8,829 bases of DNA from Campylobacteraceae bacterium (GCA_027055635.1 JALUMZ010000190.1:1-8829), one strand, 5' to 3'; positions 1 through 7,115 are shown, counted from the stretch's first letter. Notes: generated by a model not told the origin, from the sequence alone. Numbers and translations: made by a program.

Positions 1-247
1 CCATTTTGCATTAAAAAAAGTTTTCTTACCCATATAGTAGAGCATGGCGGGACCAAAAATCTCTCTTACTTCATCTAATGCATCTAGCCAATTGGAAAGC
101 TTTATACTGTTTTCCTTATTGTTTATTGATATATGATGTTTTTTAAATATATTGTTAGTTATATATTGAAAATGGGTTAACCCATCAAATATACCAACTG
201 TTAAGTTGCTAACTTTTACATTTTTTATCTTGCATACCCCCCCCCAT
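1..247 (-). CDS. Partial conserved hypothetical gene, apparently out of frame with its start at a G9 tract
   Basis: A minus-strand reading frame stays open from about position 246 to the window edge (about 80 codons) and leaves the window after ...GKKTFFNAKW. It contains a well-formed stretch, KLSNWLDALDEVREIFGPAM, then LYYMGKK. I recall a family of small single-domain proteins with a similar 'NWLDAF...GKKIPENAxFP' pattern but cannot name it, so no function is given. The frame has no ATG, GTG or TTG start before a Met some 65 codons in, and a stop lies upstream at 256-258. An ATG at 245-247 enters the run of nine G in the wrong frame (stop after 11 codons). With eight G it would read M-G-G-V-C-K-I-K-N-V straight into the gene. 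It lies 44 bp downstream of the dehydrogenase on the same strand; a TATAAT sits at 266-271 (minus), but no good Shine-Dalgarno sequence is visible. It could be a phase-OFF contingency gene, a frameshifted pseudogene or a homopolymer sequencing error. Confidence 0.55.
237..245 (-). repeat. Homopolymeric G9 tract (C9 on the plus strand)
   Basis: Nine consecutive C on the plus strand, in otherwise very AT-rich DNA, directly follow (on minus) the ATG of the partial gene at the left edge. Poly-G tracts of this length at or near starts of genes are the classic slipped-strand phase-variation switch in Campylobacter and Helicobacter. Loss of one G would join the ATG to the long frame. Whether the tract varies cannot be seen from one sequence. 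Confidence 0.7.
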
Positions 248-291
248 AAGGATTTCTATATATCGATTATACTTCTTCTAGTCTTAAATTA

Positions 292-1041
292 TCATTTTTC
301 TATATGTAGTCCTGCCCATGTTTGGGCTGTTGGCATGACCTCTAAGGAATTTACATTTACATGTGAAGGTAAATTTGCAAGGGTAAAGATAAGATTTGCT
401 ATATCGGTGGCTACCAACGGCTCATATCCGTCATATACTTTTTGTGCTTTGTCTATTTCACCCTTAAATCTTATGTTTGAAAACTCTGTTTTTGCAGCAC
501 CCGGTTCTATATTTGAGACTCTTATATTTGTGCCTCTAAGATCAGTTCTAAGATTATAGGAAAATTGTTCAACAAATGCTTTTGTAGCTCCGTAAACATT
601 GCCACCAAGGTAAGGCCAACTTCCTGCGATTGAACCTAGGTTAAAAATATATCCACTTCTCCTTTTAATCATAGTTGGCAAAACAGCTTTAGTTACATAT
701 AATAATCCCTTTATGTTAGTATCGATCATCTGCTCCCAATCTTCTATTAGAGCTTCGGGTGAAAGCTCTAGTCCAAGAGCAAGTCCAGCTGAATTTATTA
801 GTATATCTATATTTTGATAGGCAGTAGGCAAAGATGATATCTCTTTTAATACCTCTTCTTTGTTTCTAACATCAAAAGAGAGAGGAAAAATATCACAATC
901 TTTTAATTCGTTCTTTAACTCTTCAAGTCTGTTTTTCCTTCTACCCGCAATGATAACCTTATCTCCATTTTTGGCAAATTTTATAGCACACTCTTTACCA
1001 AAACCTGATGTGGCTCCGGTTACTAAGATGACTCTTGACAT
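292..1041 (-). CDS. ydfG: Short-chain dehydrogenase/reductase, YdfG-like (NADP-dependent 3-hydroxy acid dehydrogenase)
   Basis: This is a 249-residue classical SDR of normal length. The Rossmann motif TGATSGFG is at 8-15, and the basic pair R34-R35 after the second strand suggests NADP(H). NSAG is at 83-86 (usually NNAG). The catalytic set is N109, S137, Y150 and K154 in the YGATK context. Long blocks match E. coli YdfG as I remember it: GLALG near 86-90, DWEQMIDTN, AGSWPYLGGNVYGATKAF, NLRTDL, TEFSN.RFKG and an AGL near the C-terminus. YdfG is cytosolic and oxidises 3-hydroxy acids such as L-allo-threonine and serine, and reduces malonic semialdehyde. The ATG at 1041 has a strong Shine-Dalgarno GAAGGAG at 1047-1053 with 5-nt spacing. 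Only 28 bp separate the start from the MITE-like element upstream, so transcription must come through or from inside that element. The family call is firm; the exact substrate is inferred. Confidence 0.88.
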   Translation of the reverse strand: MSRVILVTGATSGFGKECAIKFAKNGDKVIIAGRRKNRLEELKNELKDCDIFPLSFDVRNKEEVLKEISSLPTAYQNIDILINSAGLALGLELSPEALIEDWEQMIDTNIKGLLYVTKAVLPTMIKRRSGYIFNLGSIAGSWPYLGGNVYGATKAFVEQFSYNLRTDLRGTNIRVSNIEPGAAKTEFSNIRFKGEIDKAQKVYDGYEPLVATDIANLIFTLANLPSHVNVNSLEVMPTAQTWAGLHIEK

Positions 1042-1046
1042 ATTTA

Positions 1047-1053
1047 CTCCTTC
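1047..1053 (-). promoter_or_regulatory. Ribosome binding site of the YdfG-like gene
   Basis: GAAGGAG on the minus strand, 5 nt before the ATG. It is one of the strongest Shine-Dalgarno matches in the window and decides the start. Confidence 0.75.
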
Positions 1054-1069
1054 GTATTTGTCGATATAT

Positions 1070-1101
1070 TAGACTTCTTGCATAACCCCTTGTAGTCTCA
1101 G
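1070..1101 (+). repeat. Left terminal inverted repeat of the MITE-like element
   Basis: It begins TAGACTTCTTGCATAACCCC and matches the reverse complement of 1308-1339 at 31 of 32 bases. Confidence 0.85.
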
Positions 1102-1307
1102 CAACTCATAGATAAATCTGAGCGAGGCAGTTTATCTCTTGCGTAGCCAAAGCTACGGATGAGATGAACTAACGAAGCCTCAGGCTTATCTATGAGTTGC
1201 CCGAAGGGAGGACTTAGAAGTAGCAATCTTGCACAAAACTTTTTATCGCAATAGCTTTGGCTATTACTTAAAAAAGGTTTTGCACAATCTTACCACTTCT
1301 AAGTCCT

Positions 1308-1339
1308 CTGAGACTATAAGGGGTTATGCAAGAAGTCTA
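1308..1339 (-). repeat. Right terminal inverted repeat of the MITE-like element, coding for the end of flgR
   Basis: It is the partner of 1070-1101. Read on the minus strand, its first bases encode R-L-L-A and the TAA stop of flgR (1324-1338). Confidence 0.85.
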
Positions 1340-2619
1340 TTGATTAGATACTTGTCTATTTTGCTCAAAAGAGCTTTTTTATTCATTCCTAATATCTTAC
1401 TAGCTTCATTTATGTTATCATTTACACTTTGAAGCACCTCTTGTATCAACTCTTTTTCCATACTGTTTATATTGTTCGTACTTCTGCTATCTAAAAATAG
1501 ATCCTCGGTACTTATGGTTTCATTGTCACTTAAAATTGCAGCTCTTTGAACAACTGATATCAACTCTCTGATGTTTCCCGGCCAGTCATAGCTTAAAAGT
1601 GCCTCTTTTGCCTGGGAAGAAAAAACTCTATTTGGTAAATCATACCTATTCTTTACTTCTTGGAGAGTTTTTTGAGCAATCTGCATAATCTCATCTTTTC
1701 TATCTTTAAGAGGTGCTATTTTGATAGGAATGGTATTTAATCTAAAATACAGATCCTCTCGAAATTTTCCATCTCTTATAACTCTTAAAATATCGGCATT
1801 TGTTGCAGAAATTATCCTAACATCAATCGGAATAGGCTTCAAGCCTCCCACCCTGTAAACTACTCTTTCTTGCAAAACTCTCAAAAGCTTACTCTGAAGA
1901 GCTACCGACATCTCCGCTATTTCATCGAGAAATATGGTGCCCTTGTGAGCTAGCTCAAAGTACCCTTTTTTCTCATTAAGAGCATCGGTAAAAGCTCCTT
2001 TTTCATATCCAAACAACTCACTCTCTAAAAGATTTTCAGGAATTGCTGCCATATTTATAGCTATAAATTTATTTTTTGCCCTATTGGAATTTTTATGAAT
2101 ATAGTTGGCAAAAAGCTCTTTTCCTACTCCACTTTGCCCCAAAAGTAAAACACTAGCATCTGTTCTTGCTGCTTTTTTTGCCAGCAATAATGAAGCTTCT
2201 AACTCTTTTGAACTTCCTAAAAAATCCCTATTTTCATCTTTTGGTTGGATTTTTGTTTTTGAAGTTTTAGCTCTTATCTTAACATTCCTTTTGATTGCAT
2301 CAACTAATGTATCTATTTCAAAGGGTTTTGTCAAAAAATCTTTTACTCCCAATCTAACCGACTCAATAGCACGATTTAGCGTAGCATTTCCGGTAATCAC
2401 AATGATGTCAAATCTGTTATCTAACTTTTTTACAAATTCAATTCCATCCATACCGGGCATATTTATATCCGTGATAACTAACTCGACACTATCATCTATC
2501 TTTTTCAAGGCTTCTATAGCATTTTTATAGCACACCACTTTAAACTCTCTATACTCTTTGAGGGCATATTCTAGTGATTTTCTCATATTTATATCATCTT
2601 CTACGATAGCTATTTTCAT
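1324..2619 (-). CDS. flgR: Sigma-54-dependent response regulator FlgR
   Basis: This 431-residue NtrC-family activator has all three domains. The receiver domain (about 1-115) carries acidic D8/D9, phospho-acceptor D51 in ITDINMPG, T76 and K98 in TKPF. The AAA+ domain (about 133-365) carries Walker A GQSGVGKE (161-168), the sigma-54-contacting loop GAFTDA (208-213), Walker B GTIFLDEI (227-234) and FREDLYFRLN with candidate arginine fingers. A Fis-like helix-turn-helix (about 387-425) closes the protein. In Campylobacter, FlgS phosphorylates FlgR, which then activates sigma-54 promoters for hook and rod genes. The identity rests on domain order, length near the C. jejuni protein and synteny with gyrA-flgP-flgQ. 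It starts 16 bp after flgQ, probably in the same transcript. The final residues RLLA and the stop come from the MITE-like repeat, so the natural C-terminus was probably altered just beyond the DNA-binding domain. Confidence 0.9.
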   Translation of the reverse strand: MKIAIVEDDINMRKSLEYALKEYREFKVVCYKNAIEALKKIDDSVELVITDINMPGMDGIEFVKKLDNRFDIIVITGNATLNRAIESVRLGVKDFLTKPFEIDTLVDAIKRNVKIRAKTSKTKIQPKDENRDFLGSSKELEASLLLAKKAARTDASVLLLGQSGVGKELFANYIHKNSNRAKNKFIAINMAAIPENLLESELFGYEKGAFTDALNEKKGYFELAHKGTIFLDEIAEMSVALQSKLLRVLQERVVYRVGGLKPIPIDVRIISATNADILRVIRDGKFREDLYFRLNTIPIKIAPLKDRKDEIMQIAQKTLQEVKNRYDLPNRVFSSQAKEALLSYDWPGNIRELISVVQRAAILSDNETISTEDLFLDSRSTNNINSMEKELIQEVLQSVNDNINEASKILGMNKKALLSKIDKYLINRLLA

Positions 2620-2635
2620 GCAAATGCCTAGTGAA

Positions 2636-3025
2636 TTATTTCAGGATAGTTATATTAGCAAAATCATCTTTAAAATCTACTATAAACTTAACCGGTTCTA
2701 TTTTTAGCTCTACCTCATCTTTTAAACTATAGATACTGCTTTTAGTTTGAGACAGTACCCATACTTTTCCAGAATAAAAACAGGGTAAAATTTTATAGAA
2801 ATTTTGATTTAAGATATCCAAAGTAGAGCTGTTTTTTTGCCTACTTATTTTAACTCTACATGTAGAGGATATATTTTTGGCATAAGGATTGGTTAAAGGA
2901 GAGATATTTTTTTCTTCATATATTAGAGTTTTATTTGAAGTGACACTCCTGTATGAGAACCAGAAAATGTCACTCCCTATGATAGAATTTAAAAACAGAA
3001 TTAATACGAGAAGATTTCTTTCCAC
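2636..3025 (-). CDS. flgQ: Flagellar protein FlgQ (basal disk/motility), GTG start
   Basis: This 129-residue protein has a hydrophobic N-terminus (about 4-17, LLVLILFLNSIIGS), which looks like a cleavable signal peptide, then a polar, probably extracytoplasmic domain. It has two Cys (56 and 82) that could form a disulphide. There is no strong sequence motif; the identity rests on position directly after the FlgP gene and before flgR, as for C. jejuni Cj1025c. There FlgQ is needed with FlgP for motility and basal-disk assembly in the periplasm/outer membrane. The frame contains no ATG; the best start is GTG at 3025, lying 25 nt inside the end of flgP, with no clear Shine-Dalgarno sequence. Translational coupling to flgP is likely. 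The role is inferred from synteny rather than from sequence. Confidence 0.75.
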   Translation of the reverse strand: MERNLLVLILFLNSIIGSDIFWFSYRSVTSNKTLIYEEKNISPLTNPYAKNISSTCRVKISRQKNSSTLDILNQNFYKILPCFYSGKVWVLSQTKSSIYSLKDEVELKIEPVKFIVDFKDDFANITILK

Positions 3026-3513
3026 TTAGCTCTGCTTAAAAGTAGCTCCATCCTAACAGTATAAAGACCATCTTTGTACTTATTTTCAGTGATGGTAGCA
3101 TTTTTTATCAAGCCGTTTACTTGAGTTACTATACGAGAATCTTTCAATGCTGCATCTTTTACAGTCTCTTTTGCATTTACTCTTATACCATAAAGTTTTT
3201 CTCCAAGCTGACGATACGCATCTGTAACAGCAGCTCTTTTTGCAAGTGCTATAGCCTGGGCAGGCGAGATTGTATTCATAGGTGCAATCCCCTCTCCATA
3301 TACTATAAACTCTTTAGGAGGCATTTTATCCAATTCTGCCAATCTCTCATCTCTGATAGCCTGCTTTATCTCTTCTTTATCTACCTTTTGAACAACAACT
3401 TTTTTAATAACCTTTGGTTTTTGAACTTGTTGCTGAGGCATTAAACCATTGCAACCAGAAAATACTATCAAAGCTCCCATACTATACATGGCCATATAGA
3501 TATATCTCTTCAT
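3001..3513 (-). CDS. flgP: Flagellar outer-membrane lipoprotein FlgP (LPP20 family)
   Basis: This 170-residue lipoprotein has an N-terminal signal sequence and a clear lipobox F18-S19-G20-C21, so it should be lipidated at Cys21. A basic/hydrophilic linker (about 27-65, rich in K, Q, V) leads to an LPP20-like domain (about 68-165) with GEGIAP and AQAIALAKRAAVTDAYRQLGEKLYG, the usual alanine-rich helix of this family. In C. jejuni FlgP (Cj1026c, similar length) builds the large basal disk under the outer membrane and is needed for motor torque. The ATG at 3513 has an AAAGGTG Shine-Dalgarno site 5 nt upstream. It follows gyrA by 38 bp and overlaps flgQ by 25 bp. No sigma-54 (GG-N10-GC) promoter is visible in the short gap, so the promoter is either within gyrA or is that of gyrA. 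Confidence 0.87.
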   Translation of the reverse strand: MKRYIYMAMYSMGALIVFSGCNGLMPQQQVQKPKVIKKVVVQKVDKEEIKQAIRDERLAELDKMPPKEFIVYGEGIAPMNTISPAQAIALAKRAAVTDAYRQLGEKLYGIRVNAKETVKDAALKDSRIVTQVNGLIKNATITENKYKDGLYTVRMELLLSRAKWKEIFSY

Positions 3514-3551
3514 TACGCACCTTTAATTGATTTTTTAAGTACAAGCAACTC

Positions 3552-6053
3552 TTATTCCACATCTGTTTTAATAGTCACAACCTCTGCTTCGCTAATCACA
3601 TCTATCTCTTCAGGCTCTTTTTTTGGACATCTAGCAATACTTGCTACTATATCATCTCCCGAAACGCTGACAACTTTAACGCCACTTGTATTTCTACCGG
3701 CTTTTCTGATAGTCTGCATATCAACCCTTATCATCTTTCCGCTACTTCCTAGAGCCATCAAATCCTTGTTTTCATCTACAATAACAACACCCACCAAATC
3801 CTTTGTTCTTGCAGTTAATTTCATAGCTATTACACCTTTACCGCCCCGTTTTTGTAAACGATACTCTTGTGCAGTAGTTCTTTTACCAATGCCTTTTTCA
3901 CTGACAGTTAAAATTTCTTCTTCATCACTAGAAATGGTAACGGCTCCTACAACCTCATCGCCTTCTTCCTTAAAGCGAATTCCTGCTACGCCTCTAGCAG
4001 TTCTACCTAACTCTCTAGTATCTTCAATATCAAATCTTATACACATACCTTTCTTAGTCACTATGAAAAGATTTTTTATCTCTTTGGTTGCAACTTTTGC
4101 TGTGACCAATTCATCATCATCATCAAGAGTGATTGCCCTGACACCGACAGATCTTATGTTTTTAAATTCTGCTAGATTTGTTCTTTTAACTATACCGTTT
4201 CTTGTAAAAAATGCTAATGACTTCTCTTCACTAAAATCTGTAGTCGGTATAATCTCCATTATCTTTTCATCAGGTTGCAACTGTATGAGATTTACGACTG
4301 CTTTTCCTTTTGCAGTCCTGCTTCCCTCTGGAATTCTGTAAACTTTTAGCCAATACAACTGACCTCTATCAGTCACAAACATAAGGGTGTCATGAGTATT
4401 TGAGACAAAGAAATTTTCTATAAAGTCATCATTATAAGTAGTTATAGCAGTCTTTCCTTTTCCGCCTCTTTTCTGCTTTTCATAAGATTTAAGCGGAACT
4501 CTTTTTATGTATCCTCTGTGGGTAATAGTGACAACCATAGGCTCATTTGGAATTAAATCTTCTATATCTATATCATCATAATTATCTTCTATCGCAGTAA
4601 TACGAGGCGATTTGAATTTGTCTTTTATCTCGATAAGCTCTTTTTTTATCAAATCATTTAGTATATCTTCGCTCTTAAGAATAGCATTGAGTCTATCCAT
4701 CTCTTTTCTAAGGGCTTCTAATTCATTTTCAATCTTTTCTCTCTCTAAGCCTGTGAGTCTTTGGAGTTTCATATCCAAAATTGCACTTGCTTGAATTTCA
4801 CTCAATCCAAATGTTGAAACCAAACCGGCTTTTGCCTCTTTGGCATCAGCACTTGACTTGATGAGTTTTATAACATCATCGATATTATCAAGTGCAATTT
4901 TTAGACCTTCCAAGATATGAGCTCTGGCTTTTGCTTTTTCTAATTCAAAAATTGTTCTTCTGATTATTACCGTTTTTCTGTGCTTCAAAAAGAGTTGCAA
5001 CAGCTCAATGAGAGTAAATACTTTGGGCTCTTTGTTTTCAATAGCTAGTAGTATGACACCAAAAGTCACTTCAAGATTTGTTGATTTATATAGGTTGTTT
5101 AAGACAATTTCACTCATAGCATCTCTTTTGAGCTCTATAACAACTCTTATGCCATCTCTATCACTCTCGTCTCTTATCTCGCTAATTCCTTCGACTTGTT
5201 TATCTTTGACAAGTGCCACAACTTGCTCGATTAATCTCGATTTATTCACTTGATAAGGTAATTCATCTATGATGATTACATCTTTGTTGCCTTTTTTCTC
5301 TATGTGAATTTTAGCTCTGATTTTGATGCGTCCACGACCTGTTTTATAAGCATCTAAGATACCTTTTTTACCAAAGATAATACCTCTGGTTGGAAAATCC
5401 GGACCCTTTATAAACTCCATCACTTCATCTAATCCGGCTTGTGGATTATCTATCAAAAGTAAAAGAGCATCTATCAACTCGTCAAGACAGTGTGGAGGAA
5501 TATTTGTAGCCATACCGACTGCAATACCACTGGATCCATTTAGAAGCAGATTTGGAACACGACTAGGAAGCACATCCGGTTCACTCATACTATCGTCATA
5601 GTTCGGCACAAAATCAACTGTCTCTTTATCTAAGTCCTTTAGCAACTCTTCCGAAAGAGGTGTCATGCGAGCTTCAGTATAACGCATGGCAGCTGCATTA
5701 TCACCATCTATCGAACCAAAGTTTCCTTGTCCATCAACAGAAGGAATTCTCATAGAAAATGGCTGAGCCATTCTTACAAGTGCATCATACACAGCAGTAT
5801 CACCATGAGGGTGGTATTTACCTATGACATCACCGACTATACGAGCCGATTTCTTATATGGACTTCTTGAGCTGATACTCAAGTCATTCATAGCATATAA
5901 AATTCTCCTATGTACCGGTTTTAAACCATCTCTAGCATCTGGCAATGCCCTACCAATTATAACACTCATAGAGTAGTCAAGATAACTAGTCTTTATAGAG
6001 TCCTCTATATTTATCTCTTTTATGTCCTGATTGCTATCAAAAAGATTTTCCAT
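3552..6053 (-). CDS. gyrA: DNA gyrase subunit A
   Basis: This is a full-length GyrA of 833 residues. GyrA breaks and rejoins DNA while GyrB supplies ATPase activity, together introducing negative supercoils in the cytoplasm. The N-terminal winged-helix/tower region (about 20-500) contains the active-site Tyr125 in AAMRYTEARM. The quinolone-determining region has Thr86 and Asp90 (HPHGDTAVYD, 81-90), the wild-type Campylobacter residues; the common resistance change T86I is absent. The C-terminal beta-pinwheel (about 505-810) has the GyrA box QKRGGKG at 527-533, which marks gyrase rather than topoisomerase IV, and a second exact copy at 734-740. The tail is acidic (EEIDVISEAEVV). The ATG at 6053 has GAGG about 7 nt upstream on the minus strand. 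It heads the gyrA-flgP-flgQ-flgR series. Confidence 0.97.
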   Translation of the reverse strand: MENLFDSNQDIKEINIEDSIKTSYLDYSMSVIIGRALPDARDGLKPVHRRILYAMNDLSISSRSPYKKSARIVGDVIGKYHPHGDTAVYDALVRMAQPFSMRIPSVDGQGNFGSIDGDNAAAMRYTEARMTPLSEELLKDLDKETVDFVPNYDDSMSEPDVLPSRVPNLLLNGSSGIAVGMATNIPPHCLDELIDALLLLIDNPQAGLDEVMEFIKGPDFPTRGIIFGKKGILDAYKTGRGRIKIRAKIHIEKKGNKDVIIIDELPYQVNKSRLIEQVVALVKDKQVEGISEIRDESDRDGIRVVIELKRDAMSEIVLNNLYKSTNLEVTFGVILLAIENKEPKVFTLIELLQLFLKHRKTVIIRRTIFELEKAKARAHILEGLKIALDNIDDVIKLIKSSADAKEAKAGLVSTFGLSEIQASAILDMKLQRLTGLEREKIENELEALRKEMDRLNAILKSEDILNDLIKKELIEIKDKFKSPRITAIEDNYDDIDIEDLIPNEPMVVTITHRGYIKRVPLKSYEKQKRGGKGKTAITTYNDDFIENFFVSNTHDTLMFVTDRGQLYWLKVYRIPEGSRTAKGKAVVNLIQLQPDEKIMEIIPTTDFSEEKSLAFFTRNGIVKRTNLAEFKNIRSVGVRAITLDDDDELVTAKVATKEIKNLFIVTKKGMCIRFDIEDTRELGRTARGVAGIRFKEEGDEVVGAVTISSDEEEILTVSEKGIGKRTTAQEYRLQKRGGKGVIAMKLTARTKDLVGVVIVDENKDLMALGSSGKMIRVDMQTIRKAGRNTSGVKVVSVSGDDIVASIARCPKKEPEEIDVISEAEVVTIKTDVE

Positions 6054-6343
6054 TCGCCACCCTCTTTACTTCATATTTATATTTATCTTATTTTACCCTA
6101 TTCTTCATTTATAGAAGCTAAATTCACACTGTGATCAATATCATATGATTTTTTTAAACATTTCCTTCGCAATTTTTGTCATACATATCCTTTAGACAAT
6201 AGTCGCGCACAAGCGGGGATGAAGAATGGTCAAATTAATATTTCGGTCTTTCAACTTTATCTATTCGGCACTCAAAAGCTTTAATTATTGGCAGTTTTTA
6301 CTTGTTCTTCCTTGAAAGGTTTATTGTCTAAGAGTTTAAAATT
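6054..6343. other. Intergenic region between the exporter gene and gyrA; should contain the gyrA promoter
   Basis: This 290-bp stretch has no convincing gene. It holds weak minus-strand -10 candidates for gyrA (TATAAA at 6108-6113, TAAAAT at 6090-6095), a near-palindrome TCACACTGTGA at 6124-6134, a perfect palindrome ATCATATGAT at 6140-6149 and a pair of 10-bp inverted repeats (6192-6201 and 6322-6331). A short patch around 6200-6220 is GC-richer than its surroundings. No clear terminator for the exporter gene is visible. Assignment of the promoter elements is tentative. Confidence 0.4.
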
Positions 6344-6979
6344 CTATTGTGTTTGTGAATCTAAAGCTAGTTTTATTCCAAGTCCCAAAAACATTGTACC
6401 AACTACTTTATCTAGCCAAATACCATACTTTTTATTTTCACGAAATTTTGATGATATTTTTGATGCGAAAAGTATATATAACCCTTCAATTACAATTGCA
6501 ACTAAAATTATGATAACTCCAAGATATATAAATTGAAATGGTATAGACCCATAACCTTCTCGTATAAATTGAGGTAAAAAAGCCATAAAAAATATTGCAA
6601 CTTTAGGATTTAAAACATCTATTAATACACCTTGCCTAAAAACTTTCCAAAATGTATCATTTATTTGCTTATTTTCAACATTAAATTTTGTGCCAGAATT
6701 CTTGAAAGATTTGTATGCTAAGTACAATAGATATACCACCCCTATATACTTTACAATCATAAAAGCAGAAGCAGAAGTTACTAATATTGCAGAAAGTCCA
6801 ACTGCTGCTAAAAATATATGTACTAATGCACCTGTACAAACACCTAATGATGAAGCAAAACCAATTTTTTTGCCACTAGAAATTGTTTTAGTAAGTATAT
6901 ACAATACATCTGGACCCGGCGCCACATTTAATAAAATGGCAATACCGATAAATGTAAACCAAAAATCATAATCTACCAT
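6344..6979 (-). CDS. LysE/RhtB-family amino acid (or small metabolite) exporter
   Basis: This 211-residue integral membrane protein has about six hydrophobic segments (roughly 6-26, 40-62, 67-90, 113-138, 147-175, 190-206), the normal size and topology of LysE/RhtB exporters. The family marks are N18-V-A-P-G-P-D24 in the first helix and LNPKVAIFFMAFLPQF (123-138). Such proteins export amino acids such as lysine, homoserine or threonine across the inner membrane; the substrate cannot be read from sequence. The ATG at 6979 has a GGAG Shine-Dalgarno (6986-6989) at 6-nt spacing. It stands alone on the minus strand, 290 bp upstream of gyrA and divergent from the IS4-type transposase, so it is probably transcribed from its own promoter; a weak -10 TATTCT sits at 7001-7006. 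The gene is very AT-rich and next to mobile DNA, so lateral acquisition is possible. Confidence 0.88.
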   Translation of the reverse strand: MVDYDFWFTFIGIAILLNVAPGPDVLYILTKTISSGKKIGFASSLGVCTGALVHIFLAAVGLSAILVTSASAFMIVKYIGVVYLLYLAYKSFKNSGTKFNVENKQINDTFWKVFRQGVLIDVLNPKVAIFFMAFLPQFIREGYGSIPFQFIYLGVIIILVAIVIEGLYILFASKISSKFRENKKYGIWLDKVVGTMFLGLGIKLALDSQTQ

Positions 6980-6985
6980 ATTTTA

Positions 6986-6989
6986 CTCC
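6986..6989 (-). promoter_or_regulatory. Ribosome binding site of the LysE-type gene
   Basis: GGAG on the minus strand, 6 nt before the ATG at 6979. Confidence 0.6.
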
Positions 6990-7042
6990 AATATTTTTTT
7001 AGAATAACTGTCTCGTGAAGTGGACAACAAACAACGGTCGCG

Positions 7043-7115
7043 CTGAGCACCCCTTAAGTTTAGTTTCAGGAAATCCCGCAGGGTTTTCTGGAAATAAGCT
7101 TGAGGGTGTGGCTCG
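7043..7115. repeat. Long imperfect inverted repeat (hairpin) upstream of the IS4-type transposase
   Basis: Left arm GAGCACCCC...TTTCAGGAAATCCC and right arm GGGTTTTCTGGAAA...GAGGGTGTGGCTC pair around the loop GCA at 7078-7080. The fold has several mismatches and G-U pairs over about 30 bp. It may be part of the insertion-sequence end or a structured intergenic repeat. Position and base pairing are visible; function is not. Confidence 0.5.

Larger units (their letters stand above)
1070..1339. mobile_element. MITE-like 270-bp element with 32-bp terminal inverted repeats and two internal hairpin arms
   Basis: The outer ends 1070-1101 and 1308-1339 are inverted repeats of 32 bp with a single mismatch (G at 1092, which could still form a G-U pair in RNA). 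Inside, arm 1 has a perfect 15-bp stem (1101-1115 with 1186-1200) and an apex stem CGTAGC/GCTACG (1142-1147 with 1152-1157). Arm 2 has a perfect 13-bp stem (1209-1221 with 1295-1307), then a weaker stem, and an apex AATAGC-TTTG-GCTATT (1250-1265). The whole can fold as a three-way cloverleaf. There is no credible gene inside. TA lies at both outer ends, so a TA target duplication is possible, as in IS630/Tc1 and some IS5-type elements. The right end overlaps the 3' end of flgR. A non-autonomous transposon is the best reading; a large structured intergenic repeat or terminator is the alternative. Confidence 0.75.

Noticed and set aside
206..559. Plus-strand 117-codon ORF
   Set aside because: It lies antisense to the well-supported YdfG-like gene and crosses the G tract; it has no family resemblance and no ribosome-binding site.
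1229..1432. Plus-strand 67-codon ORF starting in the inverted-repeat element
   Set aside because: It is built from repeat arms and the antisense of the flgR end; it is not a plausible protein.
3766..4341. Plus-strand 191-codon ORF
   Set aside because: It is a shadow of gyrA, whose minus-strand product is unmistakable.
6288..6536. Plus-strand 82-codon ORF overlapping the end of the exporter gene
   Set aside because: It is mostly antisense to the LysE-type gene, and its composition is that of a chance frame.
6992..7000. T-rich run as terminator of the IS4-type or exporter gene
   Set aside because: It lies at the 5' side of the exporter gene and has no GC-rich stem before it on either strand.
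7020..7115. Integron attC-like site
   Set aside because: The hairpin lacks the paired core-site sequences of attC, and no integrase or cassette array is nearby.
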